Shown here: piece by piece, positions 1 to 7,649 of the stretch
How the letters are laid out: each line of letters starts with the position of its first letter
Position numbering within the stretch: position 1 is the first letter of the stretch
Origin: Alteribacter aurantiacus DSM 18675
GTDB taxonomy: Bacteria > Bacillota > Bacilli > Bacillales > Salisediminibacteriaceae
Assembly (NCBI RefSeq): GCF_000429705.1
Contig: NZ_AUCJ01000012.1
Location: forward strand, 4,412 to 68,411
DNA length: 64,000 bases
Direction: 5' to 3'
The notes under the pieces: generated by a model
Database searches by the model: none
What the model saw: the letters and a program-made list of their open reading frames with translations, nothing else
Told to the model about the DNA's origin: nothing
Translations under genes and position numbers: made by a program

Positions 1-358
1 GGCGCTCCCTTGTAATTTCAACTGCTACGCTGTCATAATGCCCCGGAATAGGCGGATCGGGCTTGATGACTTTCACTGTGCAGGATTCCACCACTTCAAA
101 GTGCTCGAACATCCGAGCAGCAATACGTTCGCATAACGTTTCAACTAGCTTTACCGGGTCGCTTTCCATCACATCTTTCACATGGTTATAGACGTCGGCA
201 TAGTTAACCGTTTTGTCCAAATCATCGGTCGTCCCAGCTGGTTTTGCATCCATCCCTAATGTCACATCTACATACCATCGTTGTCCGAGCTTGTTCTCTT
301 CAGGAAACACACCATGATACGCAAAAAATTCCATACCGGTTACATAAATGTTATCCAT
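1..358 (-). CDS. folB: Dihydroneopterin aldolase, 3' end cut by window edge
   Basis: Converts 7,8-dihydroneopterin to 6-hydroxymethyl-dihydropterin and glycolaldehyde in folate synthesis. About 119 codons are visible from ATG at 358. Family members are about 120 residues, so only the last few codons are missing. The N-terminus MDNIYVTGMEFFAYHGVFPE with the following acidic pair, and the late KPDPPIPGHYD segment carrying the catalytic-type lysine, are typical. The start overlaps the end of folP by 8 nt, which implies translational coupling in the pab-fol operon. The family assignment is secure. Confidence 0.95.
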   Translation of the reverse strand, partial: MDNIYVTGMEFFAYHGVFPEENKLGQRWYVDVTLGMDAKPAGTTDDLDKTVNYADVYNHVKDVMESDPVKLVETLCERIAARMFEHFEVVESCTVKVIKPDPPIPGHYDSVAVEITRER

Positions 359-1196
359 TGTATCCTCCCTTGCCGATCATCGCATCCATCATCTTTACCA
401 TTCTGCTGATCGGTTTAATATCATGCACACGCACAATGTCACACCCTTTATCAATTCCGTAACAAACTGTTGCTCCTGTCCCTTCCATCCGTTCGTCCAC
501 TGGGAGGTCTAGGGTTTTAGCAATAATCGATTTTCTCGACGTACCTAGTAAAACGGGGTACCCCATGTCTGTTACTCGACTTACATGACGCATCACGAGA
601 AGGTTCTCTTCATAGGTTTTTGCAAAGCCGATACCCGGATCCAAAATAATTCGGTCCTCTTTCACACCAGCTCTCAAACAAATCTGGATACTCTCTTCCA
701 AGTCATTTACAATATCGGTCATCAAATCGTTATATTGTGGTGTTTCCCTGTTGTGCATGAGAATAATCGGGACATCGTAAGCCGCTGCCACTTTTGCCAT
801 ATCCGGATCATATTTCGCTCCCCATACATCATTGATGATATTCGCTCCTGCTTCAATCGCAGTTTTTGCCACGTTCGCCTTATATGTATCAATTGAGATT
901 GGTGCGTTCACGTGTTTTCTAACTTCCTTTAGTGGCTCGAGCACACGCCTCATCTCTTCTTCTTCGCCTACTTTTGTGGCTCCCGGACGTGTGGACTCTC
1001 CTCCAACATCAATGATATCTGCTCCTTCTTCAATCATGGAAAGAGCGTGCTCAACGGCGCGAGAACTTCGGTCATATTGGCCACCATCAGAAAAAGAGTC
1101 CGGGGTGACGTTTAAGATCCCCATCACATACGTCTTTTCGGAAAAATCTAATGTATAATTTTCCCATTTAATCCGCTCTATTTTTTTCTTTCTCAC
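351..1196 (-). CDS. folP: Dihydropteroate synthase
   Basis: Joins p-aminobenzoate to hydroxymethyl-dihydropterin pyrophosphate; it is the sulfonamide target. It is 281 aa, normal length. Both signatures are present: MGILNVTPDSFSDGG near residue 25 and DIIDVGGESTRPGA near residue 61. The start is GTG at 1196, preceded by AGAGGTGAT at good spacing. An ATG 7 nt upstream is out of frame. It overlaps folB downstream. Upstream it is separated from pabC by a 184-bp repeat element that seems to have split a formerly coupled pabC-folP junction (see findings). Confidence 0.97.
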   Translation of the reverse strand: MRKKKIERIKWENYTLDFSEKTYVMGILNVTPDSFSDGGQYDRSSRAVEHALSMIEEGADIIDVGGESTRPGATKVGEEEEMRRVLEPLKEVRKHVNAPISIDTYKANVAKTAIEAGANIINDVWGAKYDPDMAKVAAAYDVPIILMHNRETPQYNDLMTDIVNDLEESIQICLRAGVKEDRIILDPGIGFAKTYEENLLVMRHVSRVTDMGYPVLLGTSRKSIIAKTLDLPVDERMEGTGATVCYGIDKGCDIVRVHDIKPISRMVKMMDAMIGKGGYNG

Positions 1197-1230
1197 CTTT
1201 CATCACCTCTTTGGTCTAACTTCATTAGTG

Positions 1231-1414
1231 AAGGCTTTGAAAAAGTTAAAGATCAAACTTTTTCAGTGCCTTTATTTGAATGGCAATGGCTCCACTCGGT
1301 TGCGCGCCTGATACGAGAAACCCACTCGTATCAGGCTTTCAAAACAGGCAACCGTTACGCTCATTGCTTCGAAGGCAATGAAAAAGTTAAAGATCGAACT
1401 TTTTCATTGCCTTC
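1231..1414. repeat. Composite palindromic element with hairpin ends between folP and pabC
   Basis: The left end (1231-1272) and right end (1371-1414) are each a hairpin with arms of the type GAAGGCAATGAAAAAGTT around an 8-nt loop AAAGATCR. The right hairpin is a perfect 18-bp stem. Between them is a further imperfect palindrome with a 12-bp stem GCCTGATACGAG/CTCGTATCAGGC at 1306-1336, nested in cggttgc/gcaaccg. TTAGTG directly flanks the whole unit at 1225-1230 and 1415-1420, as a target duplication would. The last codons and stop of pabC lie inside the right hairpin. Confidence 0.8.
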
Positions 1415-2235
1415 TTAGTGTAAGCTTTGGTGACCTCTTCATACACAGGCCCACCCATGCCAGGGAATGTATGTTCCCCCACTTCAGAAACAGCCACTAT
1501 TTCTTGAATGGAATTGGTCGCAAAGACCTCATCAGCTTGAAGCATTGCCTCTAGTAGATAGCGACCTTCATGGACGTGATAGCCTAGTGATCGGAACAGA
1601 TTAATTACAAACTGCCGCGTGATGCCGTTTAAAATACCGCACTCAACGCTCGGCGAATACACATCTCCGCCTTTTCTCCAGAAGACATTCGATACTAGCC
1701 CTTCAGCTACATGACCATGTTCCGTTAAAAATAAGCCCTCGCCTTTAAGGTTCTCCCCCATTTCATACTTACCGAAAATGTTGTTTAAATAGTGATGGGA
1801 TTTTAAGCGCTCTTGCCCTTCCGGAGTATTTCGAGGTTGCTTTAGGATGTGTAGTGCCTTTTCTTTAGCCCTTGTTTGTGGAAGTTCTTTTACAAAGACC
1901 ATGACATTAGGATTTGTATATGGCTTCGATGGTAGGCCCACCGGTGCTATTCCAGCAGAGACATTCCACCTAAAGTAAGCATCAGTAAGGTCGTTTGCTT
2001 CAAGCAGTCTCTCGATAATATGTAGGACTTCCCCTCGATCGTATGGGGCTTTCACAATCCGAAGTTGGTCGAGTCCGCGATGGAGCCTAGCAAAATGGTC
2101 ATCCAACAAAAATGGATGACCATTGTAAGTCCGAAAGGTTTCAAAAAGACCAACTCCATAAATAAATCCATGATCAAACGGGGAAATCACCGCTTCTTCT
2201 TCTTGGAGAATCAGCCCATTCAAATACATTAACAT
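1387..2235 (-). CDS. pabC: 4-amino-4-deoxychorismate lyase (class IV PLP enzyme)
   Basis: Releases p-aminobenzoate and pyruvate from aminodeoxychorismate. It is 282 aa with the class IV aminotransferase N-terminal motif SPFDHGFIYGVGLFETFR at about residues 18-35 and a central LKSHHYLNNIFGKYEM region. ATG at 2235 overlaps the pabA stop by 7 nt; an in-frame ATG at 2229 is the alternative. The final residues KKAMKKFDL and the TAA stop are encoded by an inserted hairpin repeat. The inferred pre-insertion frame would have read NEVRPKR and stopped in the folP ribosome binding site. The catalytic core is unaffected. Confidence 0.95.
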   Translation of the reverse strand: MLMYLNGLILQEEEAVISPFDHGFIYGVGLFETFRTYNGHPFLLDDHFARLHRGLDQLRIVKAPYDRGEVLHIIERLLEANDLTDAYFRWNVSAGIAPVGLPSKPYTNPNVMVFVKELPQTRAKEKALHILKQPRNTPEGQERLKSHHYLNNIFGKYEMGENLKGEGLFLTEHGHVAEGLVSNVFWRKGGDVYSPSVECGILNGITRQFVINLFRSLGYHVHEGRYLLEAMLQADEVFATNSIQEIVAVSEVGEHTFPGMGGPVYEEVTKAYTKKAMKKFDL

Positions 2236-2816
2236 GAGTATTCAAACTCCCTGTATCGTTCAATAAAATTCTTAAGAAGCTGCTTTCCTTCAGCCGTCAT
2301 AATCGACTCGGGATGAAATTGCACCCCTTCAACCGGAAGTGTCTTATGACGAATAGCCATAATTTCCCCTTCTTCCGTTTGCGCACTGATTTTAAAACAG
2401 TCCGGCAACGACTCACGCTCAACAATGAGGGAGTGATAGCGGGTAGCAACCATAGGGGAAGGCAAATGTTTGAACACGCTTTGTTCATCATGATAAATTT
2501 CGGACGTTTTCCCGTGCATCAATCGCTCCGCACGAATGACCTTTCCCCCAAAAACCTGGGCAATGGACTGATGGCCCAAACACACACCGAAGACTGGAAT
2601 CTTACCAGCAAAATGCTTGATCGCTTCCATGCTGATTCCCGCTTCATTCGGAGAGCACGGTCCAGGGGAAATCATAATAAATGCCGGGTTAAGCTCTTCT
2701 ATTTCTTCTATCGTAATCTTGTCGTTTCGCTTAACAACAAGCTCTTCACCTAATTCTCCCAAATATTGTACCAAGTTGTACGTAAATGAATCGTAGTTAT
2801 CAATCATTAAAATCAT
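2229..2816 (-). CDS. pabA: Glutamine amidotransferase subunit of aminodeoxychorismate/anthranilate synthase
   Basis: Supplies ammonia from glutamine to PabB, and in Bacillus relatives also to TrpE. It is 195 aa of a class I GATase: N-terminal DNYDSFTYNLVQYLGELG, nucleophile Cys in FGVCLGHQSIAQ, and the His/Glu pair in VQFHPES. The start ATG at 2816 has GAGGAGG about 8 nt upstream; a second in-frame ATG lies three codons later. It sits 13 nt after pabB and overlaps pabC. No trpG is visible in the window, so a dual role is possible but only inferred. Confidence 0.96.
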   Translation of the reverse strand: MILMIDNYDSFTYNLVQYLGELGEELVVKRNDKITIEEIEELNPAFIMISPGPCSPNEAGISMEAIKHFAGKIPVFGVCLGHQSIAQVFGGKVIRAERLMHGKTSEIYHDEQSVFKHLPSPMVATRYHSLIVERESLPDCFKISAQTEEGEIMAIRHKTLPVEGVQFHPESIMTAEGKQLLKNFIERYREFEYSC

Positions 2817-2829
2817 CTAAAAATCCTCC

Positions 2830-4272
2830 TCAGCTCAAACTCAATTTTCGGCTCAACTCATCTTCGCTCATCTCTTTTGCTTTCCATAACGCTCTAGCTT
2901 TCTTCAATGATTCTTTGTATTCTGCTTTCGGGTCGGAATCAATAACCACTCCCGCCCCTGCTTGAACATGTGCAGTCTCGTCTTTAACGACCATCGTTCG
3001 AATGGAAATGTTAAGCTCCATGTCTCCATTAAAACCAATCCATCCGAGGGATCCGGTGTAGACGCCTCGACGTACCGGTTCCAATTCTTCAATGATTTCC
3101 ATCGTTCGAATTTTTGGAGCCCCTGTAATCGTGCCCCCAGGAAACGTAGCTGCAATCACATCAAAGACGGAATGACCTTTGGCAAGCGTTCCTTTCACGT
3201 TGGACACAATATGCATCACGTGAGAGTACTTCTCGATTACCATAAGCTCGTCCACTTCAACGGATCCGTAGCTACACACTCTGCCAAGATCATTACGCTC
3301 AAGGTCCACAAGCATCACATGCTCTGCTCGCTCTTTTTCATTGTTAATCAGTGTGTCAGCCAAGCGCTGATCTTCTGCTTCATCTCGTCCACGTGATCGC
3401 GTTCCAGCAATCGGCCTTGTGCTTACTTCCTCTCCGTTCACTTTTACCAAAAGTTCCGGGGATGCACTGACGAGCTGAATCTCTCCCGTTTCAAAGTACC
3501 CCATATAAGGCGATGGATTAATTTTACGGAGACAGTCATAAACGTGTAAAGGATGTGAAGCGAGCCCTTGAGATTCTCTTACACTCAAGTTTACTTGGAA
3601 GACGTCTCCTTGTGCAATGTAATCTTGGACTCGTTTAACTGCCGTCATAAATGCCGGTTCAGAAAAACTTCGGATGGAAGACCCAGCAGCTTCGAATGTG
3701 CTTCTTTCTTTATACCAGTCTTCAGGTTCTTGGGCTGCAAGCTCCCATGCGTTCTCCATTTGGTCCAACTTCACGTCTTCCGCTTTTGCCGATTCATCAG
3801 TCACATGAGTGATGATCCAAAATATGTCTTCTTGGTGATCCAGGATATATAGGTCATCAAAGGCTAGGAAGTGTATGTCGTCGGTTTGAAGATCGTCCTC
3901 CGACTGGGTAGGGATTGATTCAATTTGTCGAATCAAATCATAGCTTACATACCCAAAGAGTCCTCCTTGGCAATCAGGAAGTCCCGGTACTTTATCCGTA
4001 ACGTATTGTGACAGCCACTGTTCAAGATTTGCAAGAAGTGGGCCGGATTTTTCAACCTTCTCTTCGTTTGTCTTGATGACCAATGTATCGTCTTTTCCTT
4101 TAAGCTCTGCCCACGGATTTACACCAATGATGGAATATCGGCCTCCGCGACCGCTTTCGAGAAGAATATATTGTTCGCTCGAACGGGCTAATGTCGTAAA
4201 TGTATGAAACCAGTTCTTTTTAAAAGGAGTAAGCTTACGGGATCGCCCCACAGCTCTTCGTTGAATCGCCAC
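2830..4272 (-). CDS. pabB: Aminodeoxychorismate synthase component I
   Basis: Aminates chorismate to 4-amino-4-deoxychorismate. It is 480 aa of the chorismate-binding family, with PIAGTRSRG, NEKERAEHVMLVDLERNDLG, a VMHIVSNVKG segment and FPGGTITGAPKIRTMEIIEE in the C-terminal catalytic half. The start is GTG at 4272, where the protein MAIQRRAVGRSRKL matches the usual Bacillus N-terminus and AAGAGTGAT lies upstream. It leads the pabB-pabA-pabC-folP-folB operon. A short ORF in another frame (4188-4346) overlaps this start and may be a leader peptide. Confidence 0.95.
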   Translation of the reverse strand: MAIQRRAVGRSRKLTPFKKNWFHTFTTLARSSEQYILLESGRGGRYSIIGVNPWAELKGKDDTLVIKTNEEKVEKSGPLLANLEQWLSQYVTDKVPGLPDCQGGLFGYVSYDLIRQIESIPTQSEDDLQTDDIHFLAFDDLYILDHQEDIFWIITHVTDESAKAEDVKLDQMENAWELAAQEPEDWYKERSTFEAAGSSIRSFSEPAFMTAVKRVQDYIAQGDVFQVNLSVRESQGLASHPLHVYDCLRKINPSPYMGYFETGEIQLVSASPELLVKVNGEEVSTRPIAGTRSRGRDEAEDQRLADTLINNEKERAEHVMLVDLERNDLGRVCSYGSVEVDELMVIEKYSHVMHIVSNVKGTLAKGHSVFDVIAATFPGGTITGAPKIRTMEIIEELEPVRRGVYTGSLGWIGFNGDMELNISIRTMVVKDETAHVQAGAGVVIDSDPKAEYKESLKKARALWKAKEMSEDELSRKLSLS

Positions 4273-4489
4273 TGCTGCATCACTCTTTTCCGAAACTTTT
4301 GTACTTGTTCATCATTATACGTAGCCTCCGCCGGAACTGCAATCATCCAGATTCCTCTGTATTGTTCCATCAGTGAGGGACAGATATGTAGAAACTTGGT
4401 TTAGAGAGGGGTTTTTGTGGGGCAAGTGGAGGTGGGGTTTGGGGGGGCATTGAAATAGCTTGGGTTTGGTGTTCGTGGACGTTGGGAGT

Positions 4490-4612
4490 TTTGTTGATTG
4501 ATTTGCTCGGGATCTTCATCGACTTTGGGATTTGTTCATCGACTTCCTCTCGTTCTTCATCGACTTTGATTTGTCAATCACTCCCCCCGTTATCCATCAC
4601 TTTCCCCTCCCC
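4490..4612. repeat. Short tandem array E' (about 20-bp units, TTCATCGACTTT core)
   Basis: Five units carry cores beginning at 4518, 4538, 4559, 4577 and 4596 (spacing 20, 21, 18, 19). The first three read ATCGACTT and the last two AATCAC or CCATCAC, as in the array at 18881-19070. A G/T-rich tract (4400-4480) flanks it on the pabB side. It lies about 30-45 nt downstream of the cysK terminator and upstream of pabB. It is one of seven related arrays in the window. Confidence 0.75.
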
Positions 4613-4644
4613 CTCTTGCCACGCCCCATTTAAAACGACAAAAA

Positions 4645-4669
4645 TCCGGCAAGCTCTTCGCCTGCCGGA
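4645..4669 (-). terminator. Intrinsic terminator of cysK
   Basis: TCCGGCA and TGCCGGA arms flank an 11-nt loop. On the minus strand the hairpin is followed by TTTTTGTCGTTTT. It lies 8 nt after the cysK stop. Confidence 0.85.
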
Positions 4670-4676
4670 CTTCTCG

Positions 4677-5609
4677 TTATTCATGTCCTTCAAATTGATA
4701 CAACGGCGTACTCAAGTAGCGTTCCCCGTTACTCGGAATCACTGCAACCACTTTCTTTCCTTTGCCTAGTTTTTTAGCCACTTCCAAAGCGGCATAAATG
4801 GCTGCACCAGAGGAGATCCCACCTAAGATCCCTTCTTCTCGCGCTGCGCGGCGGGCATACTCAAACGCATTTTCCGTCGATACCTTCATTACTTCATCGT
4901 ATAATTCTGTATCAAGGATGTCTGGTACAAAGCCTGCACCGATTCCTTGTATTTTATGAGGTCCACCTTTGCCACCTGACAAAACCGGTGAATCTTGAGG
5001 CTCAAGAGCAACAAGGTTCAAGTCAGGAAAGCGCTCCTTCAATATTTTTCCGGCACCTGTAATCGTTCCACCTGTACCAATCCCTGAAATGAAGGCATCC
5101 AATTGATCGCCGACCTGTTCAAGCAGCTCTTTTCCCGTCGTTTCACGGTGAACTTTCGGGTTCGCTTCGTTTTGAAATTGTTGAGGCATAAAGTAGTCAT
5201 GTTCGCGGGCTAATTCAGTTGCTTTACGAATTGCGCCACCCATTCCTTCAGGTCCCGGTGTAAGGACAAGCTCTGCACCGTAGGCTTTTAAAAGGTTTCG
5301 CCGTTCCATACTCATGGTTTCAGGCATCACCAAAACGGTACGGTATCCTTTTGCGGCTGCCACCATCGCAAGGCCGATTCCTGTGTTTCCACTCGTCGGT
5401 TCAATAATGGTGTCCCCGTCCTTTAATCGTCCACTTTTTTCTGCATCCTCAATCATGGATAAAGCGATACGATCTTTTACACTGCTTCCTGGGTTCATAA
5501 ACTCCAACTTCAAGTACACATCTGCATGATCTTCTGTGACCAAACGGTTAAGCTTAACAAGAGGTGTTTCTCCAATCAGTTCCGTTATTGAGTTCACTAC
5601 TTTAGCCAT
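4677..5609 (-). CDS. cysK: Cysteine synthase A (O-acetylserine thiol-lyase)
   Basis: Makes cysteine from O-acetylserine and sulfide with PLP. The PLP lysine is in GSSVKDRIA, the substrate loop is EPTSGNTG, and the phosphate-binding GIGTGGTITG is present. It is 310 aa from ATG at 5609. A TTG one codon earlier is possible, but the ATG has GAGGAGG at about 8 nt. The inverted repeat ATACTCGGGTAT at about 5628-5640 in the leader could be a regulator site; I cannot assign it to CymR with confidence. It stands alone with its own terminator, and yacD, found beside it in B. subtilis, is absent. Confidence 0.96.
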   Translation of the reverse strand: MAKVVNSITELIGETPLVKLNRLVTEDHADVYLKLEFMNPGSSVKDRIALSMIEDAEKSGRLKDGDTIIEPTSGNTGIGLAMVAAAKGYRTVLVMPETMSMERRNLLKAYGAELVLTPGPEGMGGAIRKATELAREHDYFMPQQFQNEANPKVHRETTGKELLEQVGDQLDAFISGIGTGGTITGAGKILKERFPDLNLVALEPQDSPVLSGGKGGPHKIQGIGAGFVPDILDTELYDEVMKVSTENAFEYARRAAREEGILGGISSGAAIYAALEVAKKLGKGKKVVAVIPSNGERYLSTPLYQFEGHE

Positions 5610-5856
5610 CAACGATTCCTCCTCGTATTGGGTATACCCGAGTATTTCTCTATGTTTAATCGTGTTGAAACCATCGTAGCAAAAACCAATCTTGCGGGCA
5701 ATAGTTACGTTGGATTATTTTCCCTTTATCTGTGCCAACGTAACACTAAGGATGTCCCCGGTCTAAAGGGACCACAAAAGTCGAATCGGCATCTTCCTCT
5801 TTTCTATGAGGTCTCACTCATCGGTTTTCGCGTTCCCTACAATACTCCCCTTCCCA

Positions 5857-6753
5857 TTACTGAGGTTCGTTACCCGCTCTTTTTTCATCAAGAATGTCTT
5901 GCAAATCGGTCTTGTCAAACATATATTTTTCGTTACAGAAATGACACTGGGTTTCTGCGCCTCCATCTTCTTCAATCATGGCGCTAATGTCGTCTTCGTT
6001 TAGACCCATGATGGCGTTGGAGATACGCTCTTTTGAACACTGGCATTGAAACGTGACGCCCATTTCGTCTAAAATGCGGACATTATCTTTACCAAGAATC
6101 GTAAACAGTAACTCTTCAGGCGTCAGCCCGTCTTGAATGAGCTTTGAAACAGGCTCCATCGTGTTGAGTTTGTGCTCAATATCGTCAATCACATCATCTG
6201 TAATACCCGGCATAAGCTGGATGATAAACCCGCCTGCGCCAGCGACAACCTCATCTTTATCGATAATTACACCAAGGCCTACCGATGCCGGTGTTTGCTC
6301 TGATTTAGCGAAATAGTAAGTGAAGTCCTCTCCCAGCTCTCCAGAAACAATCGGTACACTACCTGTAAAGTTGTCCTTCAGTCCTAGATACTTTACAACA
6401 CTAATTGTGCCGTTTCGTCCTACTACCTCAGCCACATTTAGCTTTCCTTGGCTGTTTCTCTCAGGATCCACGTGAGGATTTGACACGTATCCTCTTACTT
6501 CACCGTTGGCGTTGGCATCAACAATAATCGGTGTAGCTGGTCCGTCACCTTCCACTTTTACGGTAATTTTTTCGTCACCTTTAAGCATGGCTCCCATCAT
6601 GGAAGCGGCTGATAATGACCTTCCTAAAGCTGCTGTGACGGTTCTCCATGTATCATGGCGTCTCGCAGCCTCCTGTACCATTTCTGTTGAGCGTACGGCA
6701 TAGGCACGCACTTTTCCGTCATAAGCTAATGCTTTTACTAAGTAATCCGACAT
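5857..6753 (-). CDS. hslO: Redox-regulated Hsp33 chaperonin
   Basis: Holdase chaperone activated by oxidation. It is 298 aa from ATG at 6753. The upstream in-frame ATG (6762) is only 1 nt from the GGGAG site, so the internal ATG at 10 nt spacing is chosen. N-terminal DYLVKALAYDGKVRAY is conserved. The C-terminal zinc and redox switch cysteines are CQC (near residue 237) and CHFC (near residue 270). It follows coaX with a short gap, as in B. subtilis. Confidence 0.95.
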   Translation of the reverse strand: MSDYLVKALAYDGKVRAYAVRSTEMVQEAARRHDTWRTVTAALGRSLSAASMMGAMLKGDEKITVKVEGDGPATPIIVDANANGEVRGYVSNPHVDPERNSQGKLNVAEVVGRNGTISVVKYLGLKDNFTGSVPIVSGELGEDFTYYFAKSEQTPASVGLGVIIDKDEVVAGAGGFIIQLMPGITDDVIDDIEHKLNTMEPVSKLIQDGLTPEELLFTILGKDNVRILDEMGVTFQCQCSKERISNAIMGLNEDDISAMIEEDGGAETQCHFCNEKYMFDKTDLQDILDEKRAGNEPQ

Positions 6754-6785
6754 ATCAAACATACTCCCTTCGTTCCTTATCCATT

Positions 6786-7556
6786 CTAGTGTGTATTGTT
6801 TTTTTCATAAATTTCTTTTAATCCTTTTAAAGAAAGCAGAGGATCCACCTGGTCAATAACCGGTGTTTCATAAGCAATCAGTTTGCACAATCCACCAGTT
6901 GCAATCACATGTGGATTCATCTTTGCCTGTTTCTTTATTTCTTCTACAATCTTCTCCACTTGTCCTACATAGCCGTAAATAATCCCTGCCTGCATTGCAT
7001 GAACCGTGTTCTTTCCAATAATCCCGTTCGGTTTATTCAACTCGACTCGTGGCAATTTAGACCCATGCGTATAGAGCGCTTCTGTCGAAATCTTTATACC
7101 TGGTGTAATCGTGCCACCCTCGTACTGAGCATGCTCATTAATGTAACAAAATGTCGTGGCTGTACCGAAATCTACAATGATAAGGGGACTTTGGTATTCT
7201 TTAATGCCACCAACTGCATTAGCAATACGATCGGATCCTACTTCTTTTGGGTTGTCGTATCTGATGTTCAACCCCGTTTTAATACCAGGACCAACGACGT
7301 TTGGTTCTACCTTTAGATAGTCTTTACACATTTGAATCAAAGCGTACATGACCGAAGGCACGACAGAACTCATCATCGCACCTTGGATGTCTTTATAGTG
7401 TATTCCAACTTGAGAAAAAAGACTGCCAAGAAGGACCCCATATTCATCTGATGTTTTACGAAAATCGGTCCCAATACGCCAATGATGCACAAGTTTATTT
7501 CCATCGTAAACGCCTAGAGCAACGTTTGTATTGCCTACATCAAGAACTAAAATCAT
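6786..7556 (-). CDS. coaX: Type III pantothenate kinase
   Basis: First step of coenzyme A synthesis: phosphorylates pantothenate and needs a monovalent cation. It is 256 aa. The ASKHA-fold signatures are DVGNTN at residues 6-11, DFGTATTF near residue 130 and a GGLC motif near the end. ATG at 7556 is preceded by GGTGGAAG. It lies downstream of ftsH and upstream of hslO in the conserved ftsH-coaX-hslO order. Confidence 0.95.
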   Translation of the reverse strand: MILVLDVGNTNVALGVYDGNKLVHHWRIGTDFRKTSDEYGVLLGSLFSQVGIHYKDIQGAMMSSVVPSVMYALIQMCKDYLKVEPNVVGPGIKTGLNIRYDNPKEVGSDRIANAVGGIKEYQSPLIIVDFGTATTFCYINEHAQYEGGTITPGIKISTEALYTHGSKLPRVELNKPNGIIGKNTVHAMQAGIIYGYVGQVEKIVEEIKKQAKMNPHVIATGGLCKLIAYETPVIDQVDPLLSLKGLKEIYEKNNTH

Positions 7557-7602
7557 GTCAGGCTTCCACCTTTCAAAAGGTTTATGCAGACGAAAAGGGT
7601 CC

Positions 7603-7631
7603 CCTGAAAGGTTATTCGTTCACCTTTCAGG
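7603..7631 (-). terminator. Probable terminator or attenuator after ftsH
   Basis: CCTGAAAGGT pairs with ACCTTTCAGG around a 9-nt loop, 19 nt after the ftsH stop. On the minus strand it is followed by GGACCCTTTTC, a weak T run, so readthrough into coaX is likely. Confidence 0.55.
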
Positions 7632-7649
7632 ACACCCCCTTAAAGAACA

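Noticed and set aside
1306..1336. Stand-alone terminator between pabC and folP
   Set aside because: The 12-bp stem has no T run and is better explained as the centre of the inserted palindromic element.
5628..5987. 119-codon plus-strand ORF between cysK and hslO
   Set aside because: Overlaps the hslO 3' end antisense, has no binding site and does not resemble yacD.
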